Below, piece after piece: positions 27,968 to 36,374 of a stretch of 64,000 bases of DNA (positions are counted from its first letter, which is position 1; every line of letters begins with the position of its first letter). The notes beneath the pieces are model-generated. The model saw only the letters and a list, made by a program, of their open reading frames with translations, was not told where the DNA came from and did not search any database. The stretch spans positions 1,116,001 to 1,180,000 of the forward strand of contig NC_016109.1 of assembly GCF_000269985.1 (NCBI RefSeq), given 5' to 3'. The stretch comes from Kitasatospora setae KM-6054. GTDB lineage: Bacteria > Actinomycetota > Actinomycetes > Streptomycetales > Streptomycetaceae. The position numbers and the translations under genes are program-made.

Positions 27968-30900
27968 CGGTTTCCTTCGGGAGGGGTGCGGCGGGTTTCG
28001 CCGGTCGGGCGGTCGGTCGGGTCGTCGGTGTGCTCGGCGGACGGGTCGTCGCCCTCGGGCAGGACCATCGGCGTCCACGGTGTCCGCGGTCCGTCGGAGG
28101 GGGCTTCGTCGGGACGTCGGTGGTAGGTCGCGGGGGCGATGCCCAGCCGGTCGAGTTCCTGCCAGAGGCCGGCCAGGGCCCGGTCGGGGTCGAACCGGAA
28201 TTCGCTCTCCGGAATCCGCCAGAACCGCCATCCGACGCGCTGGAGTTCGCGGTCGCGCTGTTGGTCGTGGCGGAGTTGTTCGAGCGTGGAGTGGTAGTGG
28301 TCGCCGTCGCACTCGACGCCGATGCGGCCGCGGGCGCCGATGACCACCAGGTCGATCCGTTTGTTCCCGGCGGGGTACTGCGGGACGACGTGGTAGCCGC
28401 GTTCCTTGATCCGCAGGTAGACCTGCTGCTCGAACAGTGAATCGAAGGGCTTGCGGGGCACGTCGGGCAACACGGTGCCGAGGTCGTCCGCCTCCGCGAG
28501 CGCGGCCGGCGGGTTGCGCATGTAGCCGAGCAGACTCGACCGCAGGTCTCCGGGCTTCATCCGGTCCGGGGGGACCGAGTAGAACAGGATCATCTGGTCC
28601 TGGGCCCGGCTGGCAGCCACGTTGTACGCCTGCTGCTCGCTCCGCAGCCCGCCCGCGACCTTGCGGACCTTGTCGACCACCATCGAGAGCAGGATGACGT
28701 GGCGTTCGTCGCCCTGGAACATGGCGGGGGTCCCGACCCTGATGCGGTGCTTCTCCCGAACGGGGGCGGGAATCCGCTGCTCGATCAGTTGTTCCAGCAG
28801 CTTCACCTGGCCGCCGTAGCCGCCCTGGAGGACGATGACGCCCATGGTCCGGCCCTCGTAGGCGGGATCGGCGGTGAACGAGACCAGTCGGTCGACGATC
28901 GCCTCGGCCTCCCGGGGGTTGCGGATCCGGTGGTCGCGGCCTTCGGCGACGCCGTCGGCGACGTAGTGCGTCAGCAGCGGATCGAGGCGTTCGCCGCCGT
29001 ACTGCCGCAGGGGTGTCAGCCCGGGCGGGTTGTAGAACATCGCCGAGGACCAGCCGATGATCTCCGGCATGCAGCGGAAGTGTTCCTGGAGCCGGATCGT
29101 CGAGGGGAAGAAGGTGGAGAGCAGCTGGTAGAGGTTCGACTGCGGGGTGTAGAGCTGCCTCAGGTGCCGGGGCACGTCCGGGAGGTGGGCGGTGAGCCGG
29201 TCCTGGATCTGCTGGACGCGGCCGAAGCCGGCCACCGCCGGGGTGCACTGCTTGTCGTCGCCGACCACGATGATCCGCGGGGCGAGCCACATCAGGAACA
29301 GCGCGTCCATCCCCGCCTGGCTGGCTTCGTCCACGATCACCACGTCGAAGGCGTTCTGGTGCGGTTCGATCATCTCGGCGACCCGGGAGATCGGCATCAC
29401 CCAGGCCGGCACGGCGCCCTGGGCGATCCGCATGGCGCTGCGGGCGGCGGCCCCGAACTCGGCGGCGATCTTGCCCTTGCCCTTGCCGTAGGAGGCCATG
29501 TGGCTGCGGTACGCCTGCAGGGCGGAGCGCTGTTCGGGGGTCATCCGCTGCAGGCAGTGCAATCGGCCCTTGGCGGCCGCCAGGTCGCCGGTCAGTTCCT
29601 CCAGTCTGCTCTCGCACTCGGTGAGTTCGGCGTCGAGCCGTTGCTCCCGTCCGGGGGCGCGCTCCTCGTGGACGAAGCGGCAGGCTCCGGCCCAGGCCCA
29701 CGCGTCGGCGAGGCGGCCCATCCGCTCGTCCCATTCCGGGGCGTGGCACTCCGCGACGATCCGGTTCGCCAGCGCGGGCGAGGCGACGCGCAGCGCGTCG
29801 AGCAGTTCGGAGCAGCGCCAAGCCTGCCGTTGCCTGGCGTGAGCAGCCGTGTAGGCGTCCAGTTCCTTGCGGTAGCGGTCGAGGTCGCGGTCGGCGAGGG
29901 CCTGGGCCATGGCCAGCGATTCGAGGGTCGGGGAGTGCCCGTCGTTCCCTCCGCGCAGGACGCGTTCCCAGCCGGCGAGGCGAGTGGTGGCGTCTTCGGC
30001 CCGTTGCCGTCCGGCCAGGGCGAACACCGCGGAGGTGAAGTGGTCCCACTGTCGGGGTGTGGTCAGGTCGAGGTAGATCCCGCGGCCGACCAGCAGGTCG
30101 TCCACCCGTTCCCGGAGGCCGCCGAAGGCCGCCACCGACTCCAGGTGCCGGTAGCGCTCCCGCAGTGTCGCCACCCGGACTTCCAGCGGCCCGTCCTCCA
30201 GCGGTGCGCCGACCTGGTCCCAGCGGACCGCGACGGTCGCCAGTACGGGCCCGGCCCTCAGGTGGGCGTGCAGCGCCTCGAAGTCGGCGGCGTCGGTCGG
30301 CGGACGGCCGTCGACGCGGCAGCCGTCCAGCAGTTCGCGGGCCTGGCGCTGCGCTTTCGGGGTGACGAGTGCGCGCACTCCTCGGCGTCCGGCCGGATTC
30401 GCGCGCAGTTCGGACACGGCGGCCGTGAGCCGGGTGGCTTGTTCCGGCGTGAGGCCCTCCGGCAGGGCGACCGTGCGGACACCTGCCCCGGCGAGCCCGT
30501 CGACCACGGCGTCGACCGCCGCCCCGGCCTCCGCGACCCGGTCCCACAGGTCGCCACGGCGGCGGGCCAGTCGGTCCGCGAGGGCCCGCCGTGACCACTC
30601 GCTGTCGCCCCACCGCTCGGCCTCCCACGGAGCACCGAGGCGGTGCAGCAGGGCCCGGCCCGAGCCGAGCAGCCCGACCAGGTGGTCGGTGGTCGGGGTG
30701 TCGAGCGCGGTGAGCCGGTCGCGCAGGGCGGCGGCCTCGTCCGGCAGTCCGGAGGCCGGGGACTCCTCCGCCACGGCGGTGGCCACCTGCCCGGGGGTGG
30801 GCAGCGACGCGGGCGCGGGCGGCATGGGGCCGGCGACCAGTTCCGCGGCCCCCTCCCGGAGCAGGACCAGCAGTTCTTCGGCCTCAAGCGCGCCGAGCGG

Positions 30901-32544
30901 CGGCACCGAGGGGGCCCGGTCGGAGAGGCTGCCGATCCAGGACAGCGCGGGGGCCTGCTCCTGGACCTTCCGGACAATCCCGGCGAGCGTGCCCGAGTAG
31001 CCCGGCGCGACCTCGGGGTGCTGGTAGAGCTCGGCCTCCCGAAGTGCGATGACCTGTTCGGTCAGCAGCTTGCGACGGCTGGTGACCTCCTGCCGGCGCT
31101 GGGTCAGTCGCCGGATCTCCTCGTTCAGTTGGCCCGGGTCCCCGGACGCCACCTGGTCGCTCAGCGCGTTGACGGTCCGTTCGAGTTCGCCCGCGCCGTC
31201 CTGCCGGACGCCGCTGAGCAGGAGCACGCACAGGTCGCGGACGGCCGGCGGCAGCTTGTCCCGCAGCACGGTCAGGGCGTGGTCGCGGGCGCTGGTGACC
31301 AGGACCCGCTGCCCCTGCGCGAGCAGTGCGCTGAGCAGATTGGCGATGGTGTGGGTCTTGCCCGTTCCGGGCGGCCCCTGCACGACCACCCCGGTGTCGC
31401 GCTGGAGGCGGTCAAGCACGGCGCGCTGCTGGGCATTGGTCTTGCCCGGGAACAGCGGTTCCTCGTCGAACAGGCCGCGGGCGGAATCCGCGCTCCACCC
31501 GGCTCGTGCCTGCGGGCCGATGGTCATGACCAGCTGGGCCAGGCCGAGCGGCGCCTGCCGCTCCGCGACCACGGTCTGAGCGATCTGCTCGTAGCGGCGC
31601 AGCAGCGCGTTGCGGCTCATCGGACGCAGCATCAGTGCGGGCGCGAAAGTGAGCCGCAGGCCCGCTCCGGGCGCGTCGGGCGGTTGCCAGCCCGGGTGGA
31701 AGGAGAGCGGGCGGGGCAGGACGAGCCCCTGCCACCTGGTCAGGTACGCGAGGGCTTCCTGGCCCAGTGGATGCACCGGGTCCGCCGACAGTTCCTTGGC
31801 GAGCACCGCGGAGCGCTCCGGCACCAGGCCGTCGTCGCTGTCGAGGAAGTCCTGGTCCTCCAGCCGCACGCCGCTGTCGTTGGACAGCCTCACGGTGATC
31901 CGCGCGGTGCGCTGGTCCACCTCGGTGACCGCCCGGCAGGCGAGGAGGTGGCGGTGCAGGACCGCCCCGCGCGGGTCGCTCCAGGTCAGCAGTCCCGTGC
32001 CCAGGACGAGTTCGACCTGGTCGTCCTGCTGGACCAGCCGCTGGTGCCAGCGGTAGACGGTCTCGTAGAGCTCCCGCAACGGCCGGTCCGACCGTTCGCG
32101 TTCGGCCCAGCGCCGCCAACGGACCAGCCAACTGCCGTACGAGCGCAGCACCTCGTCCGCCGCTCGGCGCGCGACCGTCGCGCCGGTGTCCTGCCGGTGC
32201 CCGCGCTCCGGTGCCGGTTCGCCTTCCGGCCCCGGTTCGGCCAGTGGCGGGTCGCTGTCCGGGTTCTGCACGTCCCGGCTGTCCAGCCAGCCGAGCAGTT
32301 CGGCGGGGATCTCGGGCGGCGCGCTCTGCGGGACGTGGTCGAGGACGAACAGCGGGCGGTCCGGCTGTCCGTCCGGCTTCGCCACCGTCGTCGGCAGATC
32401 GCACAGCCACAAGTGCCCCCAGGAACGGGTGTCCCTGGAACGCTGGGTGCCGCTTTGCACCACTTCGCGGAGGAATCCGAGCAGTGCGGCCGTCTTTCCG
32501 ACGACCTCCGGATTCCGCGCGTGCAGGTGTGGAACGTCCACCAT
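27964..32544 (-). CDS. SF1 (UPF1-like) helicase fused to a Vsr/DUF559-like endonuclease
   Basis: A 1526-aa protein. Walker A GPPGTGKTHTIANLL lies at about residue 390, motif II VVIVDEASQAGMDALF at about 1066, then VVGDDKQCTPA, GTPAMFQGDERHVILLS and motif VI YNVAASRAQDQMILF near 1330. A long, partly helical insertion separates Walker A and motif II. The C-terminus (about 1385-1500) is a PD-(D/E)xK nuclease of Vsr/DUF559 type: FEQQVY, RIDLVV, GVECDGDHYH, then RDRELQRVGWRFWRI. The ATG at 32544 is preceded by GAGGGGAG; an extension to 32631 is possible. Single-chain helicase-Vsr proteins occur in known phage defence systems, so a defence role with the HEPN partner is likely but not proven. Confidence 0.85.
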   Translation of the reverse strand: MVDVPHLHARNPEVVGKTAALLGFLREVVQSGTQRSRDTRSWGHLWLCDLPTTVAKPDGQPDRPLFVLDHVPQSAPPEIPAELLGWLDSRDVQNPDSDPPLAEPGPEGEPAPERGHRQDTGATVARRAADEVLRSYGSWLVRWRRWAERERSDRPLRELYETVYRWHQRLVQQDDQVELVLGTGLLTWSDPRGAVLHRHLLACRAVTEVDQRTARITVRLSNDSGVRLEDQDFLDSDDGLVPERSAVLAKELSADPVHPLGQEALAYLTRWQGLVLPRPLSFHPGWQPPDAPGAGLRLTFAPALMLRPMSRNALLRRYEQIAQTVVAERQAPLGLAQLVMTIGPQARAGWSADSARGLFDEEPLFPGKTNAQQRAVLDRLQRDTGVVVQGPPGTGKTHTIANLLSALLAQGQRVLVTSARDHALTVLRDKLPPAVRDLCVLLLSGVRQDGAGELERTVNALSDQVASGDPGQLNEEIRRLTQRRQEVTSRRKLLTEQVIALREAELYQHPEVAPGYSGTLAGIVRKVQEQAPALSWIGSLSDRAPSVPPLGALEAEELLVLLREGAAELVAGPMPPAPASLPTPGQVATAVAEESPASGLPDEAAALRDRLTALDTPTTDHLVGLLGSGRALLHRLGAPWEAERWGDSEWSRRALADRLARRRGDLWDRVAEAGAAVDAVVDGLAGAGVRTVALPEGLTPEQATRLTAAVSELRANPAGRRGVRALVTPKAQRQARELLDGCRVDGRPPTDAADFEALHAHLRAGPVLATVAVRWDQVGAPLEDGPLEVRVATLRERYRHLESVAAFGGLRERVDDLLVGRGIYLDLTTPRQWDHFTSAVFALAGRQRAEDATTRLAGWERVLRGGNDGHSPTLESLAMAQALADRDLDRYRKELDAYTAAHARQRQAWRCSELLDALRVASPALANRIVAECHAPEWDERMGRLADAWAWAGACRFVHEERAPGREQRLDAELTECESRLEELTGDLAAAKGRLHCLQRMTPEQRSALQAYRSHMASYGKGKGKIAAEFGAAARSAMRIAQGAVPAWVMPISRVAEMIEPHQNAFDVVIVDEASQAGMDALFLMWLAPRIIVVGDDKQCTPAVAGFGRVQQIQDRLTAHLPDVPRHLRQLYTPQSNLYQLLSTFFPSTIRLQEHFRCMPEIIGWSSAMFYNPPGLTPLRQYGGERLDPLLTHYVADGVAEGRDHRIRNPREAEAIVDRLVSFTADPAYEGRTMGVIVLQGGYGGQVKLLEQLIEQRIPAPVREKHRIRVGTPAMFQGDERHVILLSMVVDKVRKVAGGLRSEQQAYNVAASRAQDQMILFYSVPPDRMKPGDLRSSLLGYMRNPPAALAEADDLGTVLPDVPRKPFDSLFEQQVYLRIKERGYHVVPQYPAGNKRIDLVVIGARGRIGVECDGDHYHSTLEQLRHDQQRDRELQRVGWRFWRIPESEFRFDPDRALAGLWQELDRLGIAPATYHRRPDEAPSDGPRTPWTPMVLPEGDDPSAEHTDDPTDRPTGETRRTPPEGNR

Positions 32545-32755
32545 TCTCCCCTCGGTCGGTGACGAACGTTCCAGGATGACCATGGCCGGTTCGACCGGAG
32601 GCGACTCCCCGGAAAGTGGCCGGATACACACTCCGCTGTGGCTTGGACACGATGAGTTTCCACTCGTTGCCTCCCGTTTCCCCTCCCGGGGAGACCGGGC
32701 GCACGCCGCCGGACCGGGGTGTCACGTACCGCCGGGCCCGATGCGTTACTTGGGC

Positions 32756-33367
32756 ATGGATCACTCATCGAAGCGGGCGGGGCCGGCGGGGCCGGAGGGT
32801 TCGACGGGGGCGGAGCGGGTGCCGGGGTTCGAGGAGTTCGTGGCGGGCCGGGAGCGGCACCTGTTGCGGACGGCGTTCCTGTTGACCGGCGGGGACGCGC
32901 ACCTGGCGGAGGACCTGGTGCAGGAGGCGCTGGGGCGGGTGTTCCTGAAGTGGCGCCGGGTGTCCCGGATGGAGAATCCGAGCGGGTACGCACAGGCGGC
33001 GCTGGTGAACACCTTCCTGTCGTACCGGCGGCGGCGTTCCAGTACCGAGCGGGTCACCGACGTGCTGCCGGAGACCGGCGTGGACGATCCGGACCCGGCG
33101 CTGCGGCTGACGCTGCTGCGGGCGCTGGCGGGGTTGTCGCCGGCCGACCGGGCGGTGCTGGTGCTGCGGTTCTGGGAGGACCGCGGCGTGGAGGAGACCG
33201 CCGGGGTGCTGCGGATCGGGGAGAGCGCGGTGCGCACCCGGACCCGGCGGGCGCTGGTGCGGTTGCGGGCGGTGCTCGGCACCGACCTGGACGCCCTGGT
33301 GGGCCGCTCGGCGGCCCCGGCGGGTACGGACGACTACGAGAGGGCGGGGGCGCGGCATGCCCACTGA
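32756..33367 (+). CDS. SigE-family (SACE-type) ECF RNA polymerase sigma factor
   Basis: A 203-aa ECF sigma factor: FEEFVAGRERHLLRTAFLLTGGDAHLAEDLVQEAL is region 2.1-2.2, and LAGLSPADRAVLVLRFWEDRGVEETAGVLRIGESAVRTRTRRAL is region 4. The family is the actinobacterial SigE-type group with no associated classical anti-sigma domain. The ATG at 32756 gives the usual length; ATG 32741 is also in frame. Neither has a clear ribosome site, so a short-leader transcript is possible. The 3' end overlaps the next gene by 11 bp. Confidence 0.85.
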   Translation: MDHSSKRAGPAGPEGSTGAERVPGFEEFVAGRERHLLRTAFLLTGGDAHLAEDLVQEALGRVFLKWRRVSRMENPSGYAQAALVNTFLSYRRRRSSTERVTDVLPETGVDDPDPALRLTLLRALAGLSPADRAVLVLRFWEDRGVEETAGVLRIGESAVRTRTRRALVRLRAVLGTDLDALVGRSAAPAGTDDYERAGARHAH

Positions 33368-34580
33368 CGAGGAGTTGACGGCGGTGCTCTCCCGGGTGCT
33401 GGACGGGGCGGCGGCGGGCGCGCCCGAGCCGGTGCACGGCCGGCTGGCGGCGGGTGCCCGCCGGGCGGGCCTGCGGCGGCGCGGGCGGCGGCGGGCGGTG
33501 CTGGCGGGGGCGGTGGCGGCGGTGCTGGTGGCGGGCGCGGCGGGTCTCGCGGCGTTCGGGGGGCGGCCGTCGCCGGGGCCGGCCGCGGCGGGTCCGCGGA
33601 TCTCGGACGAGCGGTTCGCCGAGCTGGTCGGTTCGCTGCTGCCGCCGGGCACCGTCAGCGGGCTGGTGCCGGCCGGTCCGAAGCCGGATCCGCACGAGAT
33701 CGGGGTGGCGCTGACCTTCGACGACGGGGCGGGGGCGAGCATCGTCACGGTCAAGGTGCAGTACAGCGGCGTCCCGGTCGAGGCGATCACCTGCCTGGAC
33801 GCGTTCGACACGCCGACGGGCTCCTGTGACCGGGTGCTCCGGCCGGACGGCTCGGTGCTGATCGTCGACAAGCTGCGCAGTCAGCACGTCGACAACGGCC
33901 AGGAGTGGCGCGGCGTCTGGGCGGCGCCGGACGGCCGGCTGGTGACCGTGATCGAGTTCAACGGCGAGCCGAGCCGGCCGAACCGGCAGCAGCCGCCGCT
34001 GGCGGACACCGCGTTGGGCGCGATGGCGAGTTCGCCGCTGTGGGCGGAGGTGTTCGCCGCGCTGACGCCGGTCCCGGTCCCGGCCCCGACGGCCCCGACG
34101 GCCCCGGAGACCGGCGGCACCGGGCCGGCGCCGAGCCCCGCGGTGTCGGCCGACGCGCTGCTGGACCGGCTGACCGACCTGCTCCCGGCCGGTACGGAGA
34201 CCGGCGCCCGGAACACCGCGCACACCGCGCTGGCGGTGGCGGCGGCCGGGCGGCGCAGCTCGCTGACGGTGGCGTACGAGCCGCCCTCGGCGCGCGGGCT
34301 GGCGGACCTGGCCGACCTGCCGGGGACGCCGAGGACGGAGCTGGAGGTGCGCGAGCCGCTGCCGGGCGGCGGGTTCGTGGTGTCCACGGCGTTCGGCGAC
34401 GGCAAGAGCGCGACCTACCCGCTGCTGCACTGGGTGGTGACGGTGTACTACCCGGACGGCGCCCGACTGGTGCTCGGCGAGTGGAACGGCGAGCGGTCGT
34501 ACGAGGCGGCGCCGGGCGATCCGGCGCTCGACCTGGCGGCGTTGAAGGCGATCGCGCTGTCGCCCGCCTGGCGGTCCTGA
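33357..34580 (+). CDS. single-pass membrane protein coupled to the sigma factor
   Basis: A 407-aa protein starting inside the sigma factor gene. A basic stretch (RRAGLRRRGRRRAV) precedes one membrane helix at about residues 44-66, leaving a large exported C-terminal part with two related halves: ERFAELVGSLLPPGTVSG pairs with DRLTDLLPAGTETGARN, and the segments with YxG/YPDG follow each. The overlap suggests that it regulates or is regulated by the sigma factor. No zinc-binding anti-sigma motif is present, so calling it an anti-sigma factor would be a guess. Confidence 0.75.
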   Translation: MPTDEELTAVLSRVLDGAAAGAPEPVHGRLAAGARRAGLRRRGRRRAVLAGAVAAVLVAGAAGLAAFGGRPSPGPAAAGPRISDERFAELVGSLLPPGTVSGLVPAGPKPDPHEIGVALTFDDGAGASIVTVKVQYSGVPVEAITCLDAFDTPTGSCDRVLRPDGSVLIVDKLRSQHVDNGQEWRGVWAAPDGRLVTVIEFNGEPSRPNRQQPPLADTALGAMASSPLWAEVFAALTPVPVPAPTAPTAPETGGTGPAPSPAVSADALLDRLTDLLPAGTETGARNTAHTALAVAAAGRRSSLTVAYEPPSARGLADLADLPGTPRTELEVREPLPGGGFVVSTAFGDGKSATYPLLHWVVTVYYPDGARLVLGEWNGERSYEAAPGDPALDLAALKAIALSPAWRS

Positions 34581-34640
34581 GCGGCCGGGAGCACCCGGGA
34601 GCGGCCGGGATCGGCCGGGATCGGCCGGGATCGGCCGGGA
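34581..34640. repeat. 10-bp tandem repeat, six degenerate copies
   Basis: The unit (T/G)CGGCCGGGA is repeated six times (one copy GCACCCGGGA), directly after the stop codon of the membrane protein gene and ahead of the terminator. Confidence 0.8.
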
Positions 34641-34657
34641 AGGTCGGAGAAAAGCCG

Positions 34658-34702
34658 GGAGGCCGCCGCGAGGTCCCGGAGGGGGACCTGGCGGCGGCCT
34701 CC
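34658..34702. terminator. strong bidirectional terminator
   Basis: Arms GGAGGCCGCCGC and GCGGCGGCCTCC enclose a second stem AGGTCCC/GGGACCT, with one G-G mismatch between them. The 19-bp hairpin lies between convergent genes. Confidence 0.85.
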
Positions 34703-34742
34703 GGCGCGGCGGCCCGCCGTACGTGCGCGGCCGGTTGCGCCG

Positions 34743-35294
34743 TCAGCTCTGCTTGATCGCGGAGACGTCGAACTCCAGCACGATCTTGTCGCCGACCAGC
34801 ACGCCGCCGCCCTCCAGCGCGGCGTTCCAGGTGACGCCGAACTCCTTGCGGCTGATGGTGACCGAGCCCTCCAGGCCGACCCGCAGGTTGCCGTAGGGGT
34901 CGACGGCGTTGCCGGTGTACTCGAAGTCGATGGTGACCGGCTTGGTGGTGTCCTTGATGGTGAGGTCGCCGGTGACCCGGTAGTCGGTGTCGGACTTCTG
35001 CTCGACCTGGGTGGTGCGGAAGGTGATGTCGGGGAAGTTCGGCGCGTCCAGGAAGTCGTTGGTGCGCAGGTGCTGGTCGCGCTGTTCGACGCCGGTGTCG
35101 ATGCTCTCGGTCTTGATCACGACCTGGCCGGTGGACTTCGCCGGGTCGGCGCCGTCCAGGTGGGCGGTGCCCTCGAACTGGTGGAAGGCACCGCGCACCT
35201 TGGTGACCATGGCGTGGCGGGCGACGAAACCGATCCGGGTGTGGGTCGGGTCGAGGACGTAGTCCCCGGTGAGTTCGGGCAGGCTGACGGTCAT
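34743..35294 (-). CDS. YceI-family lipocalin-like protein
   Basis: A 183-aa YceI-family protein. Family motifs include YVLDPTHTRIGFVARHAMVTKVRGAFHQFEG, VVIKTESIDTGVEQRDQHLR and the C-terminal VGDKIVLEFDV. YceI proteins form a lipocalin-like barrel that binds long isoprenoids. There is no signal peptide, so this one is probably cytoplasmic. The ATG at 35294 follows AGGAGAGAG. It stands alone, with a terminator after it. Confidence 0.92.
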   Translation of the reverse strand: MTVSLPELTGDYVLDPTHTRIGFVARHAMVTKVRGAFHQFEGTAHLDGADPAKSTGQVVIKTESIDTGVEQRDQHLRTNDFLDAPNFPDITFRTTQVEQKSDTDYRVTGDLTIKDTTKPVTIDFEYTGNAVDPYGNLRVGLEGSVTISRKEFGVTWNAALEGGGVLVGDKIVLEFDVSAIKQS

Positions 35295-35451
35295 GGTCGG
35301 CGCTCTCTCCTGGTGGCGTGCGCGCCGCGTGGCGTGCGCGACGCTTGGCGTGTGCGGGGGGGTGGGCCGGGGTGGCCGGTCCCCCGCACACGCTAGGCGC
35401 TGCGCCCCGTCCGGCCGCGCGTGACACGCGGCCGACGGGGTGTCAGGGGGA

Positions 35452-36339
35452 TCAGCCGAAGCGGCCGTTGACGTAGTCGGCGGTGCGCTGGTCGGCGGGA
35501 TCGGTGAAGAGCCGTTCGGTGGGGCCGGATTCGACGATCCGGCCGGGGGTGTCGTGGCTGGCGAGGAAGAACGCGCAGGACTGGGAGACGCGTTGGGCCT
35601 GCTGCATGTTGTGGGTGACGATGACGATGGTGACCCGGTGGCGCAGTTCGGCGATGGTCTCCTCGATCCGGCGGGTGGAGGTCGGGTCGAGAGCGGAGCA
35701 GGGTTCGTCCATCAGCAGGATCTCCGGGGCGACCGCGAGCGAGCGGGCGATGCACAGGCGCTGCTGCTGGCCGCCGGAGAGCGCGCCGCCGGGGGTGCCG
35801 AGGCGGTTGCTGACCTCGTTCCAGAGACCGGCCTGGCGCAGGCTGGACTCGACCAGGTGGTCGCGTTCCTCCCGGGTGGCCTTGATGCCGGCCAGTTTGA
35901 GCCCGCTGACCACGTTGTCGTACAGCGACATGGCGGGGAACGGGTTGGGGCGCTGGAAGACCATGCCGATCCGGCGGCGGACCTCGGCGGGGCGGCGGCC
36001 GGGGGCGTAGACGTCCTCGCCCTCCAGCAGGACCTCGCCGGCCAGCGCGGCGCCGCGCACCATCTCGTGCATCCGGTTGAGGATCCGCAGGTAGGTGGAC
36101 TTGCCGCAGCCGGACGGGCCGATCAGCGCGGTGATCTCGCCGGCCCGCATCGCGAAGGAGACGCGTTCCAGGACCTTGCGCTGGCCGAACCAGGCGGTGA
36201 CGTCGCGGGTCTCCAGGCCGGAGAGCGCGCGTCCCGGTTCCGGGGCGGTGCCGGGGACGGGCGGCAGCGGGATCGTGGGCGGGTCGTCGTGCGCTCCGGC
36301 GTGCTGGACGGGGAAGGGGGGCGGGGCGGTCTCGGTCAT
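35452..36339 (-). CDS. phosphate-type ABC transporter ATPase (PstB-like)
   Basis: This 295-aa ATPase matches PstB: Walker A GPSGCGKSTYLRILNRM, VFQRPNPFPAMSLYDNV, signature LSGGQQQRL, Walker B ILLMDEPCSALDP and HNMQQAQRVS. A Pro-rich tail of about 40 residues precedes the domain. It is the last gene of the six-gene operon starting at 44078. No phoU follows, and only 35 bp separate it from the sortase-like gene. Confidence 0.92.
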   Translation of the reverse strand: MTETAPPPFPVQHAGAHDDPPTIPLPPVPGTAPEPGRALSGLETRDVTAWFGQRKVLERVSFAMRAGEITALIGPSGCGKSTYLRILNRMHEMVRGAALAGEVLLEGEDVYAPGRRPAEVRRRIGMVFQRPNPFPAMSLYDNVVSGLKLAGIKATREERDHLVESSLRQAGLWNEVSNRLGTPGGALSGGQQQRLCIARSLAVAPEILLMDEPCSALDPTSTRRIEETIAELRHRVTIVIVTHNMQQAQRVSQSCAFFLASHDTPGRIVESGPTERLFTDPADQRTADYVNGRFG

Positions 36340-36374
36340 CGGCGGGCGGTCCTTTCCCAGGGAGCCGGGGCGGT

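Noticed and set aside
30643-32562. 639-aa plus-strand frame opposite the helicase gene
   Set aside because: No start site, domain or codon bias; it mirrors the helicase gene, whose motifs are unambiguous.
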